The notes beneath the pieces were generated by a model, which was given only the letters and a program-made list of their open reading frames with translations, searched no databases and was not told the origin of the DNA. A stretch of 64,000 bases of DNA from Prochlorococcus sp. MIT 1314. Lineage in GTDB: Bacteria; Cyanobacteriota; Cyanobacteriia; PCC-6307; Cyanobiaceae. The translations under genes and the position numbers were made by a program. Of this stretch, positions 18,798-28,052 are shown piece after piece; position 1 is the first letter of the stretch, and each line of letters begins with the position of its first letter. The stretch is taken from contig NZ_CP139300.1 of assembly GCF_034093315.1 (NCBI RefSeq), positions 186,001 through 250,000 on the forward strand. The letters are read 5' to 3'.

Positions 18798-19849
18798 TTT
18801 GTTTTTAGTGGAAAAGGAGATGGATATGGATTACCTTGTGGATTTAATTTTTCAAAGATTGATTCCAAAGATTGATTGATTTTATTGACTTGTTTGGCTT
18901 CATTCTTAACTATTGTGTTTCTGATAAGAATAATTTCTTGATTTTTTTCTTTTAGATTACATTCTTCGAAAAATGTATTAAGTTGAGTATTCTCTTTATA
19001 TGTTTTTAGATTAGAATTGGGAGCATTTGCAAAAAATCTTTTTATAAATTCTTTTAAAATATTATTGAATCTACTATCCCAATATTTACTTATAGTTAAA
19101 GTATAAATTTCCTCGTCTTGATAATTAAGATCTTTTAAAATTGTACATAAAACAGAATTTTCATATATTAAGGTACCACTTTTAGAGTTGTTTCTTTTAA
19201 GAATATCGTCTTGATCAAAATCTAAAATATTTCTTATTAAAGGTGATTGATTTGATCTTATGAAATTTACTATTTTCAATATATTTTGTTTACTAATGTT
19301 TTGGAATTCATTAATTGATGAATAACCTTGGGTATTTTGCTTTATAGATTTTTTGAGATCACAACCATGCCAAAGTATTATCTCTCCAAACGGTTGAAAG
19401 CCTAATTCTCTTGAGGTTGATATAAGGTCAATATTGTTTATATCCGAGTTAATGATGCAACTTGAAGTCTTGATGTCTGATATTGAGATTGATTTTTTTA
19501 TCAAACCTAAAGTTAATTGTTTGTCTGTTAAAGAACAGTTTTTGTTAATTAACTTTGGCTTAGATATTTTTAGGCAAGTCTCTTTTTTATTCAAAGGGAA
19601 AATATTCAAATAACCAATTATTTCGTTTCCACAAATGGCTATTATGCATTTATTCTTGTTTTTTTTAAGATTATTTAAAAATATTTTTAAGTCATCAAAG
19701 GTATTAATAATTGCCATCTTTAAAAACCAATTATTCAATTTCCTATTTTTGATATCTATTAAAAGGTTAATGTGACGTATATGGAGTTCTTCAAAAGTTA
19801 CTTCAATTCCTTTTTCAGTCTTAAAAGAATTAGATGTATCTTTTTTCAT
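18794..19849 (-). CDS. GNAT-like hypothetical protein, 351 aa
   Basis: Low-certainty family call. The first 165 residues look like a GCN5-type acetyltransferase: [18 protein letters not shown], a [19 protein letters not shown] strand pair and [17 protein letters not shown] near 150-165, which resembles the 'ygklGFep.g' GNAT end. A second half (180-351) of similar size may be a degenerate duplicate. The canonical acetyl-CoA loop (Q/RxxGxG/A) is not clear. It overlaps both ruvX and the CofE-like gene by 4 bp, so the three are one translation unit. Confidence 0.65.
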   Translation of the reverse strand: MKKDTSNSFKTEKGIEVTFEELHIRHINLLIDIKNRKLNNWFLKMAIINTFDDLKIFLNNLKKNKNKCIIAICGNEIIGYLNIFPLNKKETCLKISKPKLINKNCSLTDKQLTLGLIKKSISISDIKTSSCIINSDINNIDLISTSRELGFQPFGEIILWHGCDLKKSIKQNTQGYSSINEFQNISKQNILKIVNFIRSNQSPLIRNILDFDQDDILKRNNSKSGTLIYENSVLCTILKDLNYQDEEIYTLTISKYWDSRFNNILKEFIKRFFANAPNSNLKTYKENTQLNTFFEECNLKEKNQEIILIRNTIVKNEAKQVNKINQSLESIFEKLNPQGNPYPSPFPLKTK

Positions 19850-21015
19850 TTACTTTTTTCTCTTATTAACACTATAGGAGTTTTTTCATCACCATTGCCA
19901 GCCGGATTAGATATTAAGTTTATTTTGAGTATTTCATTCACTGCTTTATTTGAACTAGCTAATACTTTTACTCCTCCAAGATCGTTAACATCGACTACAG
20001 CAACATCTATATTTAAATACTTTGAGACCTCCTTACAAAACAAATCCGCATTCAAAGGACCCATAACTATACTTTTATCGTAGGGTGTGACTGTACCACT
20101 TATATCATCAATTAGAGATGATTCCGAACCAGTTAATCTATAAAATATCCCCTTAATGCCAACTAATTTAAAGAGAAATCCAACAATTAATGCAACGGTT
20201 ATTCTTGTAACCCCAATTTTATTTATTAATAATTGCATGCCGCAAGCAGTTGCGAGACTGCTTGTGGGATGAAAAAAATAACATAAAGCTTTCGCAAAAA
20301 AATTATATTCTAAATTTTGAGGAGAAATATATCTACTTTGCATAATCGCAAGTGGTGTTTCTCCGATTGTTAAAATGTCATTTTTTTCTGCAATTTCTTT
20401 GCAGTATTCGATAACTGTATTTACTGGGCTATCAAAGCATCCAAGTAAATCAGTTTTAATAGCAAAAGCATTATATTTATTATTTATTGGAATTTCGAAA
20501 ACTTCTTTCGGTTTTTGTTTTTGACCATCTAAATTAATTAAAAAACAATCCTTTTTTTTTGAAATACCAAAATGACCATAATTCTCCCAATATACTTTTA
20601 ACCATATATATTTTATTTTTTTTCTAAAATTATCATTGCTAAATTTATAGATGACTCTTATGAATAATTCTGAATTTGACTTAATAATTGTTGTTGGCCA
20701 ATAATTATTTAAATTCTTTTCTTTATTTTTATCATATAAATAAATATCTTCTTGATAATTGAAATTTTGGTAATATTCGTTTCCTTTGCTTTTGAAAAAA
20801 TCCAATTCGAAATTCAAATTAGTTACCATTGTCTCCTTGGTTTTACTTTTATTAATTATTTTGAAGTCAATAGTAATTTCGTTTATACCATCTTTTTTTT
20901 TGATTTTATAATTGATAGGTAAAAGAGCCAACTTTGATTTGGGTATGTTTTTAATGCATAAATCAGAAATAATTAAGAAAATTAGTAAAAATAAAAGGAT
21001 ATGTAAAAATAACAT
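19846..21015 (-). CDS. CofE-like (F420-0:gamma-glutamyl ligase-like) membrane protein
   Basis: 389 aa. A hydrophobic N-terminal anchor (residues 1-22) is followed by a beta-rich domain of about 150 residues, then a C-terminal region (about 190-389) that resembles gamma-glutamyl ligase CofE: a GETPLAIMQSRYISP segment, SSLIDDISGTVTPYDKSIVMGPLNADLFCKEVSKYLN, and VDVNDLGGVKVLASS. CofE normally adds glutamate to coenzyme F420, but no F420 biosynthesis gene is visible here and F420 is not expected in this lineage. The substrate is therefore unknown. 4-bp overlap with the GNAT-like gene. Confidence 0.65.
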   Translation of the reverse strand: MLFLHILLFLLIFLIISDLCIKNIPKSKLALLPINYKIKKKDGINEITIDFKIINKSKTKETMVTNLNFELDFFKSKGNEYYQNFNYQEDIYLYDKNKEKNLNNYWPTTIIKSNSELFIRVIYKFSNDNFRKKIKYIWLKVYWENYGHFGISKKKDCFLINLDGQKQKPKEVFEIPINNKYNAFAIKTDLLGCFDSPVNTVIEYCKEIAEKNDILTIGETPLAIMQSRYISPQNLEYNFFAKALCYFFHPTSSLATACGMQLLINKIGVTRITVALIVGFLFKLVGIKGIFYRLTGSESSLIDDISGTVTPYDKSIVMGPLNADLFCKEVSKYLNIDVAVVDVNDLGGVKVLASSNKAVNEILKINLISNPAGNGDEKTPIVLIREKSK

Positions 21016-21029
21016 TTTTTATGAAATAT

Positions 21030-21581
21030 TTAATTATTTTTATTTTCTTTTGTTTCTGAAATTGTACTATTGTATTCGTTAAAGGCTTCCACTGAGAATG
21101 AGGAGTTTTTATCTGTTTCGAGCCCTGTTGATTCACTAATAATGTTATTCAAATCTCCAAAGTCAACCATCCCATTGCTATCAAATTTAATTTGGCCATT
21201 GCGATCCAGAATGATGGTTTGAGGAATTAATCCATTCCAATAAAAATTGGGTTCAGTTGGTTGATCAGATTTCTCTTCATTTTGTAATTCATCTGTGGTT
21301 AAAGCAATAATATCTATATTTTCCCTCCATATCAAATCTAGACCTGATATCACCGGAGCCATTGCTTTGCTATCAGAACTATCATCAAGGTAGAAAAATA
21401 GAATTGATACCCTTTTATTTTTTAATGAATCCTTGAGTGTTGTCTTAGGAGGAACTATTGCTCCATTACCTGCATATATAGGAAAAATGTTGCCATCATA
21501 ACTGTTAGTATCTCTGTACGCATTTGCTTTATATGGACTTAATAAAATTAATGCTATTAAAAACCATTGAAATATTTTCAT
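21030..21581 (-). CDS. thylakoid-lumen thioredoxin-like protein without CxxC
   Basis: 183 aa with a signal peptide (residues 1-21, cut near ANA-YRD). The core has a thioredoxin-like order of strands: VSILFFYLDDSSDSKAMAPVISGLDLIWRENIDIIALTTDE, GLIPQTIILDRNGQIKFDSNG with the cis-Pro, and a last helix. There is no CxxC; the site reads DSSDSKAM, so it cannot be a dithiol oxidoreductase. Cyanobacterial relatives are linked in annotations to photosystem I accumulation, which I cannot verify here. It is 14 bp from the gene upstream and downstream, in an operon-like run. Confidence 0.7.
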   Translation of the reverse strand: MKIFQWFLIALILLSPYKANAYRDTNSYDGNIFPIYAGNGAIVPPKTTLKDSLKNKRVSILFFYLDDSSDSKAMAPVISGLDLIWRENIDIIALTTDELQNEEKSDQPTEPNFYWNGLIPQTIILDRNGQIKFDSNGMVDFGDLNNIISESTGLETDKNSSFSVEAFNEYNSTISETKENKNN

Positions 21582-21595
21582 TAAAGATTAAAAAC

Positions 21596-23212
21596 TTACT
21601 TGGAACTTGATCTTCCTAATCCTTGAAGGATTCCTTTCCCCACTAAACCGATAGCTTTGCCAACGACTTTTGTTAGGAAAGTTACGAAAAGATTACCGAT
21701 ATACTTTACAGCAACTTCTAACTGGGGTGCTACTGCATCTCTTATCTCAACTAATAATGTAACTTGTTTTTGAATCCATTCGAGATTCTCTAGTTCTTTC
21801 TCCCTATTTTCATTTTTAAAGTATCTGGTGAATTTTTTATCGATAATATCAATGTATTCTCGTTTACTCTCATATAAGTAGATAGGCATGTAAATGTAGT
21901 CATGCCAGCGATTATAGTTATTAATATTATTTCTAAATCTTTCAAAATTCCTTGTTGATTGTAATTCAGGATTTATAAGTAAAGTTCTTAATTCAGGCCA
22001 AGAAGAACAAATATTAAAGATTTCAGAAGCTAATAAATTACAGTTCCTTATTGTCCAATTTGAAATTATATTTTCAAGGATTATAAATGATTCTGTTTCA
22101 TATAAAGGGAGTAATTTGCCGTCATAATCAAGAGCTTCATTTTTAATAATGGGGTCGATAAACATTATTGTTTGATGACATTCTCTATCTTTCTCTTCAC
22201 AACTTACTTGACTATAAATAAAATCTTTTATTGAAATAGATTCGCTTCCTTTTCTTAATCTAAAATAGTTGTCTGTAATGTTTGAAATTGTATTAACTTT
22301 AAGTTCTTTTATAAGAGAACTTAAATCATCCTTGAAATCATTTTCTTTATAGTTTGCTTTAATTTTTTTTACTAAATTATTTAATTCGTCTAACATTTTA
22401 CATATTAGACGAGATATGAACTCTTTCTTTATCCCTGAAAGAATTATAGATGAATTATTAAATTCAACCTCTAAGTTAGTTGAACTATACCTTTCTTTTA
22501 GTCTATCTATAATTAAATTCCATATTTCTGTAGTGTTTTTATCTTTAATGAATACAGTGTTCTTATTTTCAAGATTAATTTTATTTTCAGTGTAAACTGC
22601 CTCTGTATAAAGTTCTAGTGAATTACCCCATAAGAAAATTAGAAAAGATTTTGCAGTAATAAGTTCTCTTAATCTTCCTTTTAAAATGAATTTATAAAAT
22701 TCTGGTGTTGAATCAGAGTTGACATATTTGAAAATATAATTAATTTCAGAATCTATTTGTTTAAGACCTGAAGTTAGAATTTTTTGACTAAAAGATAGAG
22801 GCTTATCTTTATTTAATTGAACTCGGGAATTATTTTCAATATCAAATACCCTTCCTCCATTTAAAATGGTATCAATAGATTCAAGAACTTTTTCTGCACT
22901 GGGATTTAAAAGAAAACCTTCAGCATTTAAAGATGGAGGGGTATTTGCTTCATAAACAAATTCGCCAGAGAGAATTATAAGAAACTTTGACTCATCATAT
23001 CTTTCTCTTAATTTTAATAATTCTAACCTTATAAGATCTTCTGATTTGAAATTAAGAACATTCCATATAACTAAATCAGGAGTTTTATCACCTGTTCCAT
23101 TATTAAAATTAATGTCTAAATTTTGGTCTAGTGATGTTAACTTAAGTGATAAAGATTCTGCTATTAAGCTTGGAGCAATAATCAATATCGATTTTTTTGA
23201 AATTAATTCCAA
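21596..23212 (-). CDS. DUF3685/Ycf55-like protein with receiver-like N-terminus
   Basis: 538 aa. The first 125 residues look like a degenerate response-regulator receiver domain (KKSILIIAPSLIAESLSLKL, DLVIWNVLNF, FLIILSGEFVYEANTPPSLNAEGFLLNPSAEKVLESIDTIL), without a convincing phosphoacceptor Asp pocket. The rest is the helical DUF3685 region, related to the red-algal/cyanobacterial Ycf55, ending in an amphipathic helix (about 490-530) that may touch membranes. Function unknown. Antisense ORFs in this gene were ignored. Confidence 0.75.
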   Translation of the reverse strand: MELISKKSILIIAPSLIAESLSLKLTSLDQNLDINFNNGTGDKTPDLVIWNVLNFKSEDLIRLELLKLRERYDESKFLIILSGEFVYEANTPPSLNAEGFLLNPSAEKVLESIDTILNGGRVFDIENNSRVQLNKDKPLSFSQKILTSGLKQIDSEINYIFKYVNSDSTPEFYKFILKGRLRELITAKSFLIFLWGNSLELYTEAVYTENKINLENKNTVFIKDKNTTEIWNLIIDRLKERYSSTNLEVEFNNSSIILSGIKKEFISRLICKMLDELNNLVKKIKANYKENDFKDDLSSLIKELKVNTISNITDNYFRLRKGSESISIKDFIYSQVSCEEKDRECHQTIMFIDPIIKNEALDYDGKLLPLYETESFIILENIISNWTIRNCNLLASEIFNICSSWPELRTLLINPELQSTRNFERFRNNINNYNRWHDYIYMPIYLYESKREYIDIIDKKFTRYFKNENREKELENLEWIQKQVTLLVEIRDAVAPQLEVAVKYIGNLFVTFLTKVVGKAIGLVGKGILQGLGRSSSK

Positions 23213-23291
23213 GACTAGATTTCTTATCTCTTATACAAAATTAACTAACAATTACTGCAAATACCAGCCTTAAATCAATTTTTATACTCTT

Positions 23292-24059
23292 TTAAGCGTA
23301 GTAATTTCTGTTTAAATCAAAGTCATTTAATCTCTCTGATGACAATATATTATTCGCTTCGTTTATCGTGAATTTATTTTCATATAGAGCTTTACCTACA
23401 ATTACTCCAAAGAGTCCAGAATTTTCAAATTTCACTAACGATAATAAATCAGAAATTGAACCAACACCCCCTGATGCTATTACTGGAATATCTGTAATTT
23501 CAAGTATGCTTTTTATGAATTCTTCATTTGTTCCTTCTAAAGTCCCGTCTGTATTTATATCTGTAATGATAAAACTAGCAATTTTAAATGAAGAAAACTC
23601 CTTTACTAGATCTGTGGCGAAAATATTAGATTGCTCAAGCCAACCCCTTGTACTAACTTTTCCATCTTTTGCATCTATACCAACAATTATCCTTCCAGGG
23701 AATTTATTTGATAAGTCTTTAACTAATTCTTTATTTTCTATTGCAGAGGTTCCCATGATAACTTTTTCAATACCATAAGAAAATAATTGTTCTATCCTTT
23801 CTTGAGACCTTATCCCCCCACCTATTTGTATAGGTATGTTAACTGTTTTTGCAATCTTTTTTATTGATTTATCGTTTGTTGGGGATCCAGTTTTTGCAGC
23901 ATCCAAATCAACTATATGTAAATGTTTTGCCCCTTCGCTTTCCCAAAATTTAGCTTGCTCATGAGGCTCTTTGGTGAAGTCTTTTCTTTTATTAAAGTCG
24001 CCTTTAAAAAGCCTTACACACTTACCATTCATTAAATCAATTGCTGGTATTAGGTCCAT
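23292..24059 (-). CDS. hisA: ProFAR isomerase (phosphoribosylformimino-AICAR ribotide isomerase)
   Basis: Fourth step of histidine synthesis, a TIM barrel of 255 aa. The opening IPAIDLMNGKCVRL with the catalytic Asp, HIVDLDAA, PIQIGGGIRS, the second Asp in FIITDINTDGTLEG, and PVIASGGVGS are all intact. The stop lies 79 bp upstream of the DUF3685 gene start on the same strand. It is divergent from the epimerase gene, with an 86-92 bp shared upstream region. Confidence 0.97.
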   Translation of the reverse strand: MDLIPAIDLMNGKCVRLFKGDFNKRKDFTKEPHEQAKFWESEGAKHLHIVDLDAAKTGSPTNDKSIKKIAKTVNIPIQIGGGIRSQERIEQLFSYGIEKVIMGTSAIENKELVKDLSNKFPGRIIVGIDAKDGKVSTRGWLEQSNIFATDLVKEFSSFKIASFIITDINTDGTLEGTNEEFIKSILEITDIPVIASGGVGSISDLLSLVKFENSGLFGVIVGKALYENKFTINEANNILSSERLNDFDLNRNYYA

Positions 24060-24151
24060 AGAATCATCCTTTTCATTAATTACTTATTAGTAGTACTATT
24101 CAATATGTAATTCTATTTAAGATTACTACTTCAGTTAAATATTTTTTGAAT

Positions 24152-25072
24152 ATGAAAATTCTTGTAATGGGTGGCACTAGATTTGTTGGAAAGTCTTTGG
24201 TTGGAAAGTTATTAAGTAAAAATTATGATATTGATATTTTCACGAGAGGTAATAAAAGTAATCCTGAAAAAACAAATTTAATTAAGGGTGATAGAAATAG
24301 TTCAGAAGATATCGTTAGGCTAAGAAATAAAAAGTATGATGTTGTTTATGATATTTCTGGACGAGAGTTAGAACAAACCAAACTTCTTATAGAAAATTTA
24401 GATAACTCTTTCCAGAGATATATATATGTCAGCTCTGCAGGTGTTTATAAAGATAATTGTGAACTACCCTTATCCGAAGTTGATCCAATTGATCCAGATA
24501 GTAGGCACAAAGGAAAGTTTGAGACAGAAAATTGGTTAAAAAAACAAAAAATTCCTTTTACAAGTTTTAGACCTACTTATATTTATGGACCAGGAAATTA
24601 TAATAAAATCGAAAATTGGTTTTTTGAAAGGTTATTCACTAAAAAATCCATACCAATCCCTGGTGACGGGTCTTTAATTACTCAGCTAGGCCATGTTTCT
24701 GATCTAACTGATGTAATGATTAAGTGCATGAATTTTGAAAATTCTAAAAATAATATTTACAACTGTTCAGGTGAAAAAGGAGTAACAATAAAGGGTTTAA
24801 TTTATTACTGTGCGAATGTTCTTGGATTAAAACAAAATGAGATTTCTTTGAGAACATTTGATTATCAAAAATTAGATCCTAAATCTCGAAAGGGATTTCC
24901 AATTAGACTAAATCATTATCAGACTGATATTTCTAAGATTAAACGTGATTTAGAGTGGGTGCCAAATTTTGATTTGCTTAATGGTTTAAAGGATAGTTTT
25001 GTGAAAGATTTTAAAAATAAAAAGAGTGAGGAGTTTGATGAAAATTCAGATCATATTCTTTTTAATTCTTAA
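24152..25072 (+). CDS. NAD-dependent epimerase, CSP41-like extended SDR
   Basis: 306 aa from the ATG at 24152; an upstream in-frame TTG at 24146 is less likely. Rossmann motif MGGTRFVGKSL at residues 6-16; VYDISGRE, YVSSAGVY and TFRPTYIYGPGNY follow, the usual extended-SDR active-site area, though the YxxxK pair is weakened. This resembles the cyanobacterial relatives of chloroplast CSP41, RNA-binding epimerase-fold proteins associated with ribosomes. Its last 27 bp overlap the end of pgsA on the other strand. Confidence 0.82.
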   Translation: MKILVMGGTRFVGKSLVGKLLSKNYDIDIFTRGNKSNPEKTNLIKGDRNSSEDIVRLRNKKYDVVYDISGRELEQTKLLIENLDNSFQRYIYVSSAGVYKDNCELPLSEVDPIDPDSRHKGKFETENWLKKQKIPFTSFRPTYIYGPGNYNKIENWFFERLFTKKSIPIPGDGSLITQLGHVSDLTDVMIKCMNFENSKNNIYNCSGEKGVTIKGLIYYCANVLGLKQNEISLRTFDYQKLDPKSRKGFPIRLNHYQTDISKIKRDLEWVPNFDLLNGLKDSFVKDFKNKKSEEFDENSDHILFNS

Positions 25073-25585
25073 ATAGCCTAATAAAGTCACAAAAGTCAGG
25101 ATGAATCCTAACCAATAAAAAATTAAAGCCAAATTATTCAATAAGCTTATTTTTAATGGTGTAAAGAAGGTTATTAGTGAAATAAAAAAGAAAAATGTTT
25201 TAAATTTACCCAACATAGATGCTGGTAAACCGTCTTTTGTAGAGTTCCTCAGGCTAGAGATAATTAATTCTCTAAATAAAATTAATGACAAAGACCAGAA
25301 AGGTATTAAATTATTTTTACAAAGGAAGGTTAAAGGAATTAAATAGAATACTTTATCGCTTAAGGGATCAATGATAGCTCCTAATCTGGTTTTAAGATTA
25401 AATTTCCTTGCAATAAACCCGTCAAAATAATCAGTTAAACCACCAATAATAATTAATATAAAGACATAAAAAGGTCTGTTAATTTCTAAAAAAAGTATTA
25501 AGGGAAATACAAGAAAAAGGCGAGATATCGATAATAAGTTGGGAATATTCAATGCCAAATTTTTAAGATCTTTTCTTAATATCAA
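25046..25585 (-). CDS. pgsA: CDP-diacylglycerol-glycerol-3-phosphate 3-phosphatidyltransferase
   Basis: Membrane enzyme making phosphatidylglycerophosphate, the precursor of phosphatidylglycerol, which photosystems need. 179 aa with about four to five hydrophobic helices. The CDP-alcohol phosphotransferase signature D-G-x2-A-R-x8-G-x3-D-x3-D is complete at about residues 53-76 (DGFIARKF...GAIIDPLSD). It opens with NIPNLLSISRL. The 3' ends of this gene and the epimerase overlap by 27 bp, tail to tail. Confidence 0.95.
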   Translation of the reverse strand: MILRKDLKNLALNIPNLLSISRLFLVFPLILFLEINRPFYVFILIIIGGLTDYFDGFIARKFNLKTRLGAIIDPLSDKVFYLIPLTFLCKNNLIPFWSLSLILFRELIISSLRNSTKDGLPASMLGKFKTFFFFISLITFFTPLKISLLNNLALIFYWLGFILTFVTLLGYLRIKKNMI

Positions 25586-25770
25586 ATTAGTTATTGTATG
25601 TAAAAAATATATTACACTCTCAACAAGCTTAAATTTTTAGTAAAAATTTTAAATGGTTTTTTAAAGCTAGATTCTAAAATTTAATTTAAATCTGAATCAT
25701 AAAGATTATAAACTCAACTTCTCTTTATGATTGATGATGTTTTATATTACAAAATTATTCCTTATCTCTA

Positions 25771-26382
25771 ATGCAGCCTCATAGCCTAAAGCTATCTCCA
25801 GAATCTGATTTGATAAATTCAATTAAAGAATATTCTTTATCGAATAATTTATACGGGTATGTTTCTGGAGTGGTTGGTAATCTTAGAACAGTTTGTATTC
25901 AATGCCCAGGAAATCAAGAGATAAATAAATTTGAGGGAAACCTAGAGATAGTTTCTTTAAATGGACATTTTAATAAAGGAGATGTTCATTTACACTTAAG
26001 TTTTGCAGATGAGGGATGTAATGTCTTTGGCGGGCATCTTGAGGAGGGATGTATTGTAAAAAAAGGTACTGATATATTATTAATTTCTTTCGAACAAAAA
26101 ATTATTAATATCTCAAATAATGATTTATTAAAAAATGAATCACGTGTAAAAGCATATATTTTAAAGGATTGTCCTTGGTCTAAAAGAGCAATTAGGTTGC
26201 TTAATTCTTTATCTATCCCTCATGAAGTTACTTTAATAGACAATGATGAGATCTTTCAAAAAATAATGGCTCAAAGTAGCCATAATACTTTTCCGCAAAT
26301 TTTCTTGGATAATAAATTTTTTGGAGGATATGATGAACTTTCAGAACAAGCAAAATTCGATAACTTAAGTTCATTTAAGTAA
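25771..26382 (+). CDS. PPC (DUF296) domain-glutaredoxin fusion
   Basis: 203 aa. Residues 1-115 match the PPC/DUF296 fold (LKLSPESDLINSIKEYSLSNN; SLNGHF; VHLHLSFAD; VFGGHLEEGC at 86-94). PPC domains occur in plant AT-hook proteins and as single-domain bacterial proteins. Residues 125-203 are a glutaredoxin with a monothiol-like CPWS site (134-137), FPQIFLD (cis-Pro about 175) and GGYDEL (185-190), which binds glutathione. The fusion suggests a redox-sensitive or Fe-S-linked function, but that is inference. A 185-bp divergent region separates it from pgsA. Confidence 0.88.
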   Translation: MQPHSLKLSPESDLINSIKEYSLSNNLYGYVSGVVGNLRTVCIQCPGNQEINKFEGNLEIVSLNGHFNKGDVHLHLSFADEGCNVFGGHLEEGCIVKKGTDILLISFEQKIINISNNDLLKNESRVKAYILKDCPWSKRAIRLLNSLSIPHEVTLIDNDEIFQKIMAQSSHNTFPQIFLDNKFFGGYDELSEQAKFDNLSSFK

Positions 26383-26392
26383 TCTAAATTTT

Positions 26393-26581
26393 TTAACTAT
26401 CACGATTAGTAAGTTTTTCAGCAACTAATTCTTCCTCTAACTGCTTTATTAATCTTGATACAAGACTTTGAAATTCTGGTTGACAGCCTTTAAATGCAGC
26501 TTTATGTCTTATTGGCTCATTTCTAGTTCTTAAATCAGTAAGCATTAATTGTAATGCGTCAACTTTTGGATTTATTTTCAT
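26393..26581 (-). CDS. conserved 62-aa hypothetical protein
   Basis: Small soluble protein, largely helical: DALQLMLTDLRTRNEPIRHKAAFKG, then QSLVSRLIKQLEEELVAEKL. A single cysteine is in KGCQPEF. Function unknown; the pattern is familiar from cyanobacterial small hypothetical proteins but I cannot name it. It is 26 bp downstream of the SDR gene on the same strand and ends 10 bp from the convergent PPC-glutaredoxin stop. Confidence 0.7.
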   Translation of the reverse strand: MKINPKVDALQLMLTDLRTRNEPIRHKAAFKGCQPEFQSLVSRLIKQLEEELVAEKLTNRDS

Positions 26582-26607
26582 AGTTTTAATCTATATATTT
26601 ACATCTT

Positions 26608-27267
26608 TTAAATCATTTGCATAGCTTTTTTAAAAGATATCTTTTTATTATCATGCGAACTTGTTACTTCTATTAATTTATTTATGGATTCTTTGTTTTT
26701 TAAAGAATCTATACAACATTGTGCTACTAATCTTCTTGGGATTGATCCATTAATTTGAGTATCCTCCTTTGAATAATTTATATTTTCTGATTTAATATCT
26801 TCATTTTCTTTTAATCCTCCAGGTCTAATAATAGTCCATTCGAAATTTGAATTTCGTAGAAAGTTTTCACCTATTTTCTTCCAAATAAGAATTAAACCAA
26901 ATAGGTTTAATGGGTGAAATAATTTGCCAGTACAAAGAGAACTTACTAAAATAACTCTCTTAATACCAACTCTTTTGCAACTCTCCAATTGCCTGTATAC
27001 GCCTAAAGCATCAACCTTCGCAGGACCCGTTAAATCTAATGAAGCTCTTGCACCAGTAGCAATTACCAAAGCATCAATATCTTTTAACGCTTTATCAAGT
27101 TCTTTCTTATTATCTAATGAAACTCTAATTGTTTCTAAACTCTCTAGTCCTTCTGAAACTTTTGAATTCTTTCTAATAATTTGCCTTACTTTATATCCTT
27201 TTTTAACGGCCTCTTCAGTAATTCTATAACCTGTTTTACCCGATGCACCTGTAATTGCTATTTTCAT
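26608..27267 (-). CDS. NAD(P)H-binding atypical SDR protein
   Basis: 219 aa. N-terminal Rossmann motif ITGASGKTGYRI about residues 4-15, then ALVIATGA, RVILVSSLCTG and FEWTIIRPGGLKENE, the pattern of NmrA/YbjT-like 'atypical' SDRs common in chloroplasts and cyanobacteria. The catalytic YxxxK is absent, as in that group, so it may be an NADPH sensor or assembly factor rather than a classical dehydrogenase. It starts 36 bp downstream of nth on the same strand. Confidence 0.85.
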   Translation of the reverse strand: MKIAITGASGKTGYRITEEAVKKGYKVRQIIRKNSKVSEGLESLETIRVSLDNKKELDKALKDIDALVIATGARASLDLTGPAKVDALGVYRQLESCKRVGIKRVILVSSLCTGKLFHPLNLFGLILIWKKIGENFLRNSNFEWTIIRPGGLKENEDIKSENINYSKEDTQINGSIPRRLVAQCCIDSLKNKESINKLIEVTSSHDNKKISFKKAMQMI

Positions 27268-27302
27268 AATTTAAGAATTAATTTAATCATTATATTGATT
27301 TT

Positions 27303-27956
27303 TTAAGGTTTTTTAGATATAAATTTCTTTTTTCTTTTTGGAAAAAGAGTACGACATAAATAACATTTTGTTCCATCACAACCTCTTGCCGTGCAGTATT
27401 CTCTGCCATAAAAGATTATTTGCAAATGTAAAGTATTCCATTCATTAATAGGAAATAATTTTTTTAGGTCTTTTTCTGTTTGAATCACACTATCTCCATT
27501 AGATAAACCCCACCTTTGTGACAACCTGTGTATGTGAGTATCAACTGGAAATGAGGGGATTTTAAATACTTGGGACATTACAACTGACGCTGTTTTATGA
27601 CCTACTCCTGGAAGAGATTCAAGCTTTTCAAAGGTATCTGGAACTCTATTTTTATGTTTCTCAATTAGGAGTTTTGATAGGTTATAGATATTCTTGGCTT
27701 TTTGATTTGATAGACCTAAATATTTTATATATTCATATATACCACTAATACCTAGCTCTACCATCTTTTCTGGATTATCTGCAACTTTAAACAAGCTTCT
27801 TGTTAATTCATTAACTTTCTTATCTGTTGATTGAGCACTTAAAACTACTGCGACTAGAAGTGTATAGGCATTTGTATGATCAAGAGGGATAGGAGGAGAT
27901 GGATACAACTTTTTGAGTTCTTTGCGGATTATTTCTGCTCTCTCAGACTTTCTCAT
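27303..27956 (-). CDS. nth: endonuclease III (DNA glycosylase/AP lyase)
   Basis: Base excision repair of oxidised pyrimidines. 217 aa. The helix-hairpin-helix ESLPGVGHKTASVVMSQVF, with the catalytic Lys, and VDTHIHRLSQRWGL, with the catalytic Asp, are present. The C-terminal iron-sulphur loop is odd: YCTARGCDGTKCYLC gives spacing C-x4-C-x4-C-x2-C, unlike the classical C-x6-C-x2-C-x5-C of Escherichia coli Nth. Four cysteines remain, so a cluster is still possible. It lies divergent to the FutC-type gene with a 96-bp gap. Confidence 0.95.
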   Translation of the reverse strand: MRKSERAEIIRKELKKLYPSPPIPLDHTNAYTLLVAVVLSAQSTDKKVNELTRSLFKVADNPEKMVELGISGIYEYIKYLGLSNQKAKNIYNLSKLLIEKHKNRVPDTFEKLESLPGVGHKTASVVMSQVFKIPSFPVDTHIHRLSQRWGLSNGDSVIQTEKDLKKLFPINEWNTLHLQIIFYGREYCTARGCDGTKCYLCRTLFPKRKKKFISKKP

Positions 27957-28052
27957 TAATTTGATAGATTTATTTGATGTATAAAATTATACAAGGGATA
28001 TTTTAGGTTAATATTTTCTGCTAATTTAATATATTTAAAGAAGAAGTTTTTT

